Of a stretch of DNA of 16,105 nucleotides, positions 8,994-14,989 are shown in pieces. This stretch comes from Bacillota bacterium (GTDB taxonomy: Bacteria; Bacillota; Clostridia; Acetivibrionales; DSM-1351): positions 1 to 16,105 of the forward strand of contig JAEVZU010000020.1 in NCBI GenBank assembly GCA_023392075.1, written 5' to 3'. A program made the position numbers and the translations under genes. The notes beneath the pieces are model-generated. The model was not told the DNA's origin. It made no database searches and was given only the letters and a program-made list of their open reading frames with translations. Each line of letters opens with the position of its first letter. Position 1 is the first letter of the stretch.

Positions 8994-9144
8994 AAGTCAA
9001 TTACTATCGGCTGAAAGCCAATAGTTTGGGTTTGAGGCTAAAGCCTCCTGAAGTCAAAATCAAATTCAGACCCAAACTGCGTTCAAAGCCAGCTTGAAAG
9101 CATAATTCGCCTGGAAGGCTAAGGCTTTGAACCGTAATTGACTT
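8994..9144 (+). other. 151-nt nested inverted-repeat element, probable structured RNA between cellulase genes
   Basis: The element is closed by an exact 11-bp pair, AAGTCAATTAC (8994-9004) and GTAATTGACTT (9134-9144). Inside are three helices in series. First, GGCT/AGCC (9009-9012/9016-9019). Second, AGTTTGGGT/ACCCAAACT (9023-9031/9070-9078), itself enclosing GAGGC/GCCTC (9034-9038/9043-9047) and CTGAA/TTCAG (9048-9052/9065-9069), which abut each other exactly. Third, GTTCAAAGCC/GGCTTTGAAC (9081-9090/9123-9132), enclosing small hairpins such as GCCT/AGGC (9109-9112/9116-9119). No gene occupies it. It lies between the second GH9 and the GH8 and could set mRNA processing or stability, or be a small repeat element. 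Function is inferred; the pairings are directly visible. Confidence 0.75.
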
Positions 9145-9366
9145 TGGTAAGCGATACCAATTGGGGCGGTTCATCTGATAACAAAAAATGCGGCTTATAT
9201 AAAAATTGGAAAGGACATCGGACCTGTTACAGACAACTGGTAAAAATTTTTGTATCAATGTTCAGTTATATAATTACTGAAGCTTCCGGAACTGCCCTGG
9301 AAGTAATAAGGATTTATAATTGGACAAGCAGTACAAATTTCATTAATTATTAAGGAGGTATTTGAC
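9145..9366 (+). promoter_or_regulatory. Leader of the GH8 gene with possible internal promoter
   Basis: After the structured element there is a short hairpin TTGGTA/TACCAA (9144-9149/9155-9160), then about 190 bases without a gene. A perfect -10-like TATAAT lies at 9315-9320, but I find no good -35 at the right distance, so an internal promoter is only possible. AAGGAGG (9352-9358) sits eight bases before the GH8 ATG at 9367. Confidence 0.4.
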
Positions 9367-10809
9367 ATGAAAAGGGTTTTAGCGTGCCTGCTGGTTTTGA
9401 CTTCCGTGTTTACCGCTGTACCCGTAGCCTCACTTAACGCAGCAACAGGGGGCTATTACAGCACGGGGAATTACAGGAATGTATTTGTTGAGACAGGCAG
9501 GACAGAGGCTCAGGTAAAGGACAAGCTGGATTCAATGTTTGACAAGTTCTTCAAGGGAGATACCAACAATCAAAGGTTATTTTATGAATCCGGAAGTGAC
9601 GAAGCATACATAAGGGATACCGGCAACGGTGACGTACGTTCTGAGGGTATGTCCTACGGTATGATGGTATGTGTTCAGATGGATAAAAAGAAAGAATTTG
9701 ATATGCTGTGGAAATGGGCAAGAAACCATATGTATCAAAGCTCAGGACAGTATAAGGGTTTCTTTTCCTGGCAGTGCAACTACAATGGCGGCATAATTGA
9801 TACAACTCCTGCGTCGGACGGGGATGAATACTTTGCAATGGCTCTCCTTTTTGCCGCACGCAGATGGGGCAACGGAACCGGAATATTCAACTATGAGACC
9901 GAAGCGCAAACCATATTGGATGCAATGCTTCATCAGGCCGATGACGGTGTTGGTGTCAACATGTTTGATAAAACACAGAATCAGGTTGTTTTCTGTCCTA
10001 ACGGAGAATCTGCAACATTTACAGATCCCTCCTATCACCTTCCGGCTTTTTATGAATTATGGGCACTGTGGGATAAAGATACAAGTGATAGAGCTGCCTG
10101 GAGCAGGATTGCCTCAACAAGCAGAGAATTCTTTAAAAAGTCAACACATTCCACAACCGGGTTAAATCCGGACTATGCAAACTTTAACGGAACACCGAAG
10201 GATGTTTCCTGGAGCTCCGGACATGCCGATTTTAGATATGACGCATGGAGGGCGGCTTCGAATATCAGTGTGGATTATGCCTGGTGGGAAAAAGATACCT
10301 GGGCTTCCACAACATTTGCTCCAAAGCTTCAGAGCTTCTTTAAAAAAGAGGGTGTCAGCACTCACGGAAGCAATTACACACTGGCAGGTTCAAAGCTTAA
10401 CAACGACCATTCCCCTGGACTGGTGTCCATGAATGCTGTTACGGCTATGGCCTCATCTGATCTGCAAAATGCAAAGCCCTTTGTAGATGAATTGTGGAAT
10501 ACTGCCGTTCCTTCCGGACAATACCGCTATTATGACGGAATGCTTTATATGCTTGGAATGCTTCATTTAAGCGGCAGCTTTAAGATATGGGGTGCGACGC
10601 CGGCGTTTTTATGCGGTGATGTAAACAAGGATAATGCTATTGACGCGCTGGACAGCGCTCTGCTGAAAAGTTATCTCCTGGGGAAGACAAGCACTTTACC
10701 AAGTGTGGAGGCAGCCGATACAAATGCCGACGGTTCCATTGACGCCATTGATTTTGCCATACTCCAGCAGTATCTTTTAGGTAAAATCGGGACTTTACCG
10801 TATAAGTAA
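9367..10809 (+). CDS. Cellulosomal GH8 endoglucanase with dockerin (Cel8C type)
   Basis: A 480-residue secreted enzyme of glycoside hydrolase family 8, inverting endo-beta-1,4-glucanases and relatives. The signal peptide ends near LNA (about residue 25). The proton donor is Glu93 in RSEGMSYGMM, and the family signature ASDGDEYFAMALLFA (149-163) contains Asp151 and Asp153. The domain runs to about residue 410 and is followed at 417-480 by a type I dockerin, whose repeats read DALDSALLKSYLL (Ser replacing the usual Phe after the Asp) and DAIDFAILQQYLL. Size and layout match R. cellulolyticum Cel8C; xylanase or lichenase activity also occurs in GH8 and cannot be excluded. It is the third gene on this strand, 392 bp after the GH9 and just before the operon terminator. 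It should complement the processive GH9 enzymes with endo cuts. Confidence 0.94.
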   Translation: MKRVLACLLVLTSVFTAVPVASLNAATGGYYSTGNYRNVFVETGRTEAQVKDKLDSMFDKFFKGDTNNQRLFYESGSDEAYIRDTGNGDVRSEGMSYGMMVCVQMDKKKEFDMLWKWARNHMYQSSGQYKGFFSWQCNYNGGIIDTTPASDGDEYFAMALLFAARRWGNGTGIFNYETEAQTILDAMLHQADDGVGVNMFDKTQNQVVFCPNGESATFTDPSYHLPAFYELWALWDKDTSDRAAWSRIASTSREFFKKSTHSTTGLNPDYANFNGTPKDVSWSSGHADFRYDAWRAASNISVDYAWWEKDTWASTTFAPKLQSFFKKEGVSTHGSNYTLAGSKLNNDHSPGLVSMNAVTAMASSDLQNAKPFVDELWNTAVPSGQYRYYDGMLYMLGMLHLSGSFKIWGATPAFLCGDVNKDNAIDALDSALLKSYLLGKTSTLPSVEAADTNADGSIDAIDFAILQQYLLGKIGTLPYK

Positions 10810-10898
10810 GAAAACCTGGCGGTAAAAAAAGGCAGGGTGCCGGATTATGGCAGTAGAATAGAAGTAAAGCACCAGTAAAATAAGTAAAAATGCGATTA

Positions 10899-10938
10899 AC
10901 AAAACCAAAAACTCCGGAAACGGAGTTTTTGGTTTTGT
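10899..10938 (+). terminator. Strong intrinsic terminator of the cellulase operon
   Basis: An 18-bp perfect stem (10899-10916 with 10921-10938) is capped by a GAAA tetraloop. Its core is CCAAAAACTCCG paired with CGGAGTTTTTGG. Poly-T tracts sit in the descending arm, and poly-A in the ascending arm, so it could work in both directions. It lies 90 bp after the GH8 stop. Confidence 0.88.
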
Positions 10939-11010
10939 GTTTAGTATTCCATTTTGTTTCATAATATTTACAAAAAATTACAAATAAGACCTATAATGAT
11001 TTTGTAATGA

Positions 11011-11103
11011 AAAGTTAAAAATGAGTACACTTATGATAAGATCGGAAACCAGCTCACAACCACCGTAAACGACACTCTAGTAGTGGATGTTGGATTATCG
11101 TAA
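11011..11103 (+). pseudogene. RHS-repeat protein remnant (tail scrap)
   Basis: A short open frame preceded by a stop at 11008 and ended by TAA at 11101-11103. It contains EYTYDKIGNQLTTTVN, which matches the RHS/YD repeat consensus (YTYD-x-x-GN-x-L-T). Complete RHS or WapA-type proteins exceed a thousand residues, so only a scrap remains. A candidate -10 box (TATAAT 10992-10997) precedes it but is probably fortuitous. Its stop overlaps the next ATG as TAATG. It suggests that a polymorphic toxin gene once stood here. Confidence 0.6.
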
Positions 11104-11354
11104 TGACAGCTCGAATTGGGAAAACAGTGGAATATGCCGATGAATTAGCTGTCAATGCAGTGAAGTTTGCGGATAACTTTGCAAGTAGTGGGATCAACTT
11201 AAATTATCAGATATTCGCTGAAAATGAATTTCTAAAAGAATCTGTAAATGGTGAAGTTGTAACCGTTCCAGTACGTGGAAATAAAGATTTTCCAATAGGT
11301 ACTTTAAATAATATACAAAAAACAAGCTGGATTAAAATAATATTAATGAGGTAA
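11103..11354 (+). pseudogene. hicA-like: Chimeric or decayed toxin: linker-like N-terminus plus HicA C-terminal segment
   Basis: An 83-codon frame. Its last third, NGEVVTVPVRGNKDFPIGTL, resembles the C-terminal strand and helix of HicA mRNA interferases, which cleave mRNA and are neutralised by HicB. The usual HicA N-terminus with its catalytic GSHH histidine is absent; residues 1-45 instead read like the alanine- and acid-rich pretoxin linker found in RHS toxins (GKTVEYADELAVNAVKFAD). Near the end there is a run of six A (11317-11322); removing one restores KQAGLK and a stop at 11338-11340, the common HicA ending. I therefore read it as a frameshifted and N-terminally replaced or deleted toxin, likely inactive. 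HicB follows directly. Confidence 0.55.
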
Positions 11355-11358
11355 AGTT

Positions 11359-11606
11359 ATGACAAAATACATTTTTAATGCGGTATTTACTTATGACTAT
11401 GATGGGATTTCAATTAATTTTCCAGATTTGCCTGGCTGTATATCTTGTGGTTTTTCAACAATGATGCAATTCAAATGGCTAAAGAAGCATTGGAATTATA
11501 TCTTGAAGGAATGCAGGATGATGAAATACCTCAGGCAAGTACAATTACAGAAATTGAAATAGATGCACTCAACAAAAAAGTTTTTCCAATTGAAGTAGGA
11601 ATATAA
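11359..11606 (+). pseudogene. hicB-like: HicB-family antitoxin, one-base frameshift
   Basis: The first 34 codons (FNAVFTYDYDGISINFPDLP, then GCISCGFST) match the HicB partial RNase H-like domain that binds HicA. After 11460 the open frame departs into unrelated sequence and stops at 11562. Adding one base between 11460 and 11461 restores DDAIQMAKEALELYLEGMQ and a plausible end at 11604-11606, giving an 82-residue HicB. GAGG (11348-11351) is seven bases before the ATG. Either the gene is genuinely broken or the assembly has dropped a base. Its upstream neighbour carries the matching HicA end, as expected for a hicAB pair; here it may instead have served as the immunity gene of an RHS toxin. 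Confidence 0.75.
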
Positions 11607-11882
11607 ATTTAGTAAAATTTTTGTCAAACATATGACGTTCTTCTTTTCTTAACTGTAAAACAGTAATAAATTTGACTTTGGTATTATGAAAAATTAAAAC
11701 AGCACAATACTTTTGGGTGACCGATTGTCCTGAAGCGAGCTAGCGGGAGCAGTTAGCTATAGAGAGAACAAGTACACGAAAATTGCATAACGCCATATTG
11801 ATTACCTTCAAAACCCTTTAACAAAGCCAATTTTAACAGTCGCTGACCAGCCTACCTGACACACAACAGGCTATCCAGACTA
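11607..11882. other. Non-coding stretch between hicB and the IS256 remnant
   Basis: I see no gene, RNA or clear regulatory site here. There is a weak 5-bp hairpin ACTGT/ACAGT (11652-11664). The composition changes from AT-rich to more GC-rich near 11720, which may mark the join with mobile-element DNA. Confidence 0.5.
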
Positions 11883-12240
11883 CATCAGGGAAGGTGCCGA
11901 CCACTCTGGTGCGGTGCTTGACCTCCCGGTTGATCCGCTCAACGAGATTTGTGGTGCGGATCTTCAGCCAGTGTTTCATCGACTCCTTTTTCCAGTTTAT
12001 CCGCAGCTTCTTTGAGCTTCATTTGCCTGAGTTCTTCGATTACAGTCCTGGCTTTTTCTCGGACTGCTTTTTTACTTTCCTGACTGTGAATCGCTTTGAG
12101 CATTTTAGCTATGGGTTTTATCTTAAAACGTGGAATCACAGAGAACATGTTACGGTAAAAATGAACAACGCAGCGTTGGTATTTTGCTTCAGGATAAACC
12201 TTACCAATGGATTCGAACATACCAAGGCATTTGGTCGGCA
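11883..12240 (-). pseudogene. IS256-family transposase remnant
   Basis: On the minus strand a frame beginning near 12235 reads TKCLGMFESIGKVYPEAKYQ, then CVVHFYRN and MLKAIHSQESKKA, the typical central part of IS256/Mutator-type DDE transposases. At 11968-11973 the homology jumps frame to HWLKIRTTNLVERINREVKH and RTRVVGTFPD, with about nine codons missing at the junction. It ends at 11883, before the usual C-terminus. The N-terminal half is also missing: the residues before TKCLG do not match. The catalytic Glu region (NLVERINRE) is present, but the first Asp-containing segments are lost, so it cannot transpose. I find no terminal inverted repeats. Confidence 0.85.
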
Positions 12241-12736
12241 ACTGAATAAAAAATTTTCTTAATATCCCCACAAGATTCGTTTTTGAATTTGGGTAACACA
12301 TCCATGAAATTTTGTAGTTTATATTCTAAATGGATAAAACCGGCCTATATAGCGTAATAGAAGCTATCAAAAAACGACTTTCAACAAAATGATTTATAAT
12401 GATACCAAATTACAAAATAACTCTAGTTATGTTTGAAAGTTCTTTTAAAAAGCTGTAGAATTGTTATAGAATGTAATTAGAACACAAGACAATAGAGAAT
12501 TAGATATTGAAAAAGAGTTTAAAATTTAAGAGTATAAAGATACCTTATTAAGAGATGAAAATTGTACAGTTTTATAACAATTTAAAAGGTACTTTTTTAG
12601 TACCTCTAAAAAATATTAAGCTGTATGGAGAGCATTTGATCCAACTTGGCATCCTTATACCCAAGTAATTTGTCTGGCAGTTTAAAGTGCGAATTAATTA
12701 TATTATGCGCACATTGGCGCAAGAATAGGTGAAATA
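12241..12736. other. AT-rich non-coding region upstream of the alpha/beta hydrolase
   Basis: No gene is seen. AGGTACT/AGTACCT (12587-12593/12599-12605, loop TTTTT) forms a hairpin without a clear U-tract. GTGCG/CGCAC (12687-12691/12708-12712) brackets an AT-rich TATTAT segment and overlaps a second hairpin TGCGC/GCGCA (12706-12710/12717-12721) immediately before the gene, which could be an operator or leader. AGGTG (12726-12730) is the likely ribosome binding site of the next gene. Confidence 0.45.
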
Positions 12737-13588
12737 ATGAGTAAAACAATTCAAGCACTTGGCAATCTCGTCGATGTGAATGGACATAAAATACATGTTT
12801 TTTGCACCGGACAGGGGAAACGTACTTTTGTTTTTTTATCGGGTCATGGTACGAGCTGCCCAACCCTTGATTTTAAGCCTTTATGGTCAATACTATCTGC
12901 CGAAAATGTAATTGCCGTAGTAGAAAGGGCGGGATATGGCTGGAGTGAGGCGACAAATACTTCCCGCGATTTAGATACTGTGCTTGAAGAAACACGAAAA
13001 GCATTAAAACTATCCAATATAGAAGCGCCATTTATATTGGTTCCACATTCACTTGCAGGATTGGAGGCTATATACTGGGCGCAAAAGTATCCGTATGAGG
13101 TAGAGGCAATCATTGGGTTGGATTCGGCAATTCCAGAAGCCTACGATAATTTTAATATGCCGTCCGCGTCGATTCTCAGCGGTATTGGCTTTTTAACCAA
13201 GATAGGAATACACAGGCCTTTTGCAAGGTCTGTGTATAAAAAATCACCGGCGGCACAGTCAGGGTATCTAACCAAAGCTGATAACGAGGCATATATTGAG
13301 ATGCTTAAAAACCGCACATTTACATCTGATATGCTTAATGAAGCAAAGTATATAAGACAAAATGCGGATAAGGTTAAAAATGGAACTCTCCCCGTTAACA
13401 CTCCGATTTACCTTTTTATCTCAAATGGCAACGAAAAAGTAATCTCTAACTGGGGTAAAATGCTATCCGATTATATAGCTGATTTTAAAAACGGAAAGTC
13501 TTTGTTAATGGATTGCGGGCACTATGTTCATGCATACGAACCGATAAAAATTGCTAAAGAGATAGATGACTTTATCTTGGGTATATAA
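12737..13588 (+). CDS. Alpha/beta hydrolase
   Basis: A 283-residue cytoplasmic alpha/beta-hydrolase-fold protein without signal peptide. The oxyanion region is FLSGHGTSC (34-41). The nucleophile elbow is VPHSLAGLEA with Ser105; Pro103 replaces the Gly of the usual GHSxGG, as in a sub-group of clostridial hydrolases. The catalytic His is probably His262 or His265 in CGHYVHAYEP. A cap segment lies at about residues 135-210. The acid residue is uncertain because the expected place reads FISNGNEK. The substrate is unknown; esterases, lipases, epoxide hydrolases and haloperoxidase-like proteins share the fold. It appears intact although both flanks are decayed mobile DNA, and it has its own ribosome binding site (AGGTG, six bases before ATG), so it may be a passenger gene. 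Confidence 0.85.
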   Translation: MSKTIQALGNLVDVNGHKIHVFCTGQGKRTFVFLSGHGTSCPTLDFKPLWSILSAENVIAVVERAGYGWSEATNTSRDLDTVLEETRKALKLSNIEAPFILVPHSLAGLEAIYWAQKYPYEVEAIIGLDSAIPEAYDNFNMPSASILSGIGFLTKIGIHRPFARSVYKKSPAAQSGYLTKADNEAYIEMLKNRTFTSDMLNEAKYIRQNADKVKNGTLPVNTPIYLFISNGNEKVISNWGKMLSDYIADFKNGKSLLMDCGHYVHAYEPIKIAKEIDDFILGI

Positions 13589-13609
13589 TGTGCATAATAA
13601 GAAATTGCA

Positions 13610-13646
13610 GGGAGCAGAGGCATGATGCCAACGCTCCCCGCCTTTT
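13610..13646. terminator. Probable intrinsic terminator after the alpha/beta hydrolase
   Basis: GGGAGC (13610-13615) pairs with GCTCCC (13633-13638), with an inner GGCA/TGCC (13619-13622/13626-13629), followed by CGCCTTTT. It lies 22 bp beyond the hydrolase stop. It may instead belong to the conjugative-element DNA that starts here, since it also forms on the minus strand. Confidence 0.55.
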
Positions 13647-13668
13647 ATAGTTTCACCACCGCCGTAAG

Positions 13669-13818
13669 CTATTTGAGAACGTCGGATACCCGGCCCCATA
13701 ATTCCGCATAGTCTTTTTGCAGGGCTGTAATTTCGGACGGGTAAACGCCGTAGGTATTCGTGTGAATCGCAACCTGATTCAGATTATTCGCGCACCTGCG
13801 TTGCAGGGAAACAAGCTC
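13669..13818 (-). pseudogene. mobC-like: MobC-like relaxosome protein, C-terminal remnant
   Basis: The minus strand encodes ELVSLQRRCANNLNQVAIHT followed by a segment ending LQKDYAELWGRVSDVLK and a TAG stop (13671-13669). This resembles the C-terminus of MobC mobilization proteins (NLNQ-A, then LQ-x-x-x-ELW), which help the relaxase nick at oriT. Only about 49 codons remain, and upstream the reading frame is replaced by the DUF4316-like piece. No relaxase gene follows downstream. It therefore marks the residue of a mobilizable or conjugative element. Confidence 0.6.
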
Positions 13819-13928
13819 CCGGACGGGGGAATCGGCAGAGCCGTATTGTTGGGGATACCATCAATAATGTTGCAGTTTTGTTCTATGGAAAGCTCCGCAT
13901 TGTTCAAATAATTGTCTTTGTTGTACAT
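13779..13928 (-). pseudogene. DUF4316-like fragment joined out of frame to MobC tail
   Basis: A 49-codon frame starting MYNKDNYLNNAELSIEQN and continuing IIDGIPNN. This resembles the NYL-x-NAEL-S-x-EQNYN-x-IDG-I-NN segment found in DUF4316/YodL-type proteins of clostridial conjugative elements. GAAAGGAG lies eight bases before the ATG. Past about codon 33 it runs in a different frame over the MobC-like tail, so the two pieces were joined by a deletion. It could still be expressed as a small peptide, but I think it is debris. Confidence 0.45.
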
Positions 13929-13947
13929 GCTAGAGCTCCTTTCTTTT

Positions 13948-13956
13948 TGCTATAAT
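13948..13956 (+). promoter_or_regulatory. Extended -10 promoter of the small membrane protein gene
   Basis: TGCTATAAT is a perfect extended -10 (TG-N-TATAAT). No -35 is recognisable, which extended -10 promoters tolerate. It would give a leader of about 45 nt before the ATG at 14007. Confidence 0.55.
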
Positions 13957-14006
13957 ATGGTTGTTACAAGCAAACATAATCAAGAGTTCTTAAAGGGTGG
14001 TATGAT

Positions 14007-14222
14007 ATGAAAAAAGTTATTTTAGGGGCAGCAATGCTATTAAGCGGCGTGATAGGGTTTGTCGGCTGGATGATTGCTTGTGTAAATAAAGTTCAACCCG
14101 GGGCAAAGAGTCAAATACTTAACTGTTTGTATGGAACAGATTACATCTTAGCCATCACCTTTTTCTTGCTTGCAGTTGTGGGACTTATCATAGCAATTGC
14201 TAATGCCAAAAAAGATAGTTAA
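14007..14222 (+). CDS. Small membrane protein with two predicted helices, unknown function
   Basis: A 71-residue protein. Two hydrophobic segments (about residues 5-26, VILGAAMLLSGVIGFVGWMI, and 47-66, ILAITFFLLAVVGLIIAI) are joined by a short polar loop with two cysteines nearby (Cys25, Cys40), and the C-terminus is basic (NAKKDS). I do not recognise a family. AAGGGTGG (13993-14000) is six bases before ATG and an extended -10 promoter lies upstream, so the gene looks expressed. It sits in plus orientation between minus-strand remnants of a conjugative element. Small hydrophobic proteins near mobile DNA include toxins, immunity proteins and transport accessories; nothing here decides. Confidence 0.7.
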   Translation: MKKVILGAAMLLSGVIGFVGWMIACVNKVQPGAKSQILNCLYGTDYILAITFFLLAVVGLIIAIANAKKDS

Positions 14223-14267
14223 AGAGAGTTTCATTTTACACAAAGCAACAGTGACTTCGGGCCAACA

Positions 14268-14896
14268 TCAGACTGCGCGAAGTTTTGCTATCTGTCCTTT
14301 TACCACCAAGTCAATCGCTTTACATCTAATATGCGTTTGTCCTGTTCCCATTTGCCGACAGCCTGCACCTGATGTTCCAACTGCTCCGGCGTAAGCTGAA
14401 GCTGATTGAGGTTACCAGACGCGGCCCGAAGCTCGTAATCGGCTATCTGTTTTTCCATCAGGGGCGCGTGATACAGGAGATAGCCCCACGCCTGGAGCCT
14501 GCCGTTTTCCACGCTCTCATGCTTGTCAAAGTTGACGATTTCAGCGGGGCCGCTGTCTGTTTTCGGGAAGTGCTAATATCCACGGGCCGCTGTGTCGAGT
14601 AATATTTATACAGGCCCTCCAAAAACTCCGGTACTTCCTTAAATCCGAATCGGTCAACATAGTATGCGGTTGTGTTTTCGTCACAACGCAAAACCGCAAT
14701 GTCACTCATGGAATGGGAACGGCCCCTGAAATCTTCCGGGTGGTCTTTGTAGAACCTTACATAAAGGGCCTTCAGCGTTTCTATTGTCGGTTCCTCTCCC
14801 GGACGGAAGCCTTTTCGAGTCCCACCTGCCGCGCCCGCCAATATTCCGGGTAATATTCCCGGATTGACCTGATGATGCTTTCCTCTCGGTCTTGGT
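14268..14896 (-). pseudogene. YodL-like conjugative-element protein, multiply frameshifted
   Basis: Reading the minus strand from about 14896 downward, the coding signal passes through four frames. These are REESIIRSIREYYPEYW (about 14895-14800), then EEPTIETLKALYVRFYKDHP, GRSHSMSDIAVL and TAYYVDRFGFKEVPEFLEGL (to about 14565), then SGPAEIVNFDKHESVENG to VQAVGKWEQDKRILD (to about 14318), then AIDLVVKGQIAKLRAV and a stop at 14270-14268. The SMSD-x-x-VL ... YYVD-x-x-GF-x-E-x-PEFL pattern is typical of YodL-like domains in proteins of Firmicutes integrative conjugative elements, whose exact role is unknown. At least three single-base shifts show it is dead, or that this stretch is poorly sequenced. 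The promoter of the next plus-strand gene begins just where the homology ends. Confidence 0.65.
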
Positions 14897-14924
14897 TGAA
14901 TAGATAGTGATGTAGCGTTATAAT
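14896..14924 (+). promoter_or_regulatory. Candidate promoter of the 175-residue protein gene
   Basis: TTGAAT (14896-14901) and TATAAT (14919-14924) are exactly 17 bp apart. It gives a leader of about 60 nt before ATG 14990 and begins at the edge of the YodL-like pseudogene. Confidence 0.65.
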
Positions 14925-14989
14925 TATAGCAATCAAATGTATCAATACGAAAAGCTGTTTGAAATAAGCTAAGAGGTATAAATAAAAGA

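Noticed and set aside
8994..9144. CRISPR array or tandem repeat
   Set aside because: The repeats are inverted and nested, not direct with regular spacers.
9797..10165. 122-codon plus-strand frame inside the GH8 gene
   Set aside because: Out-of-frame shadow of the GH8 domain signature region.
11894..12262. 122-codon plus-strand frame
   Set aside because: It is antisense to the recognisable IS256 transposase remnant, whose minus-strand reading has clear homology.
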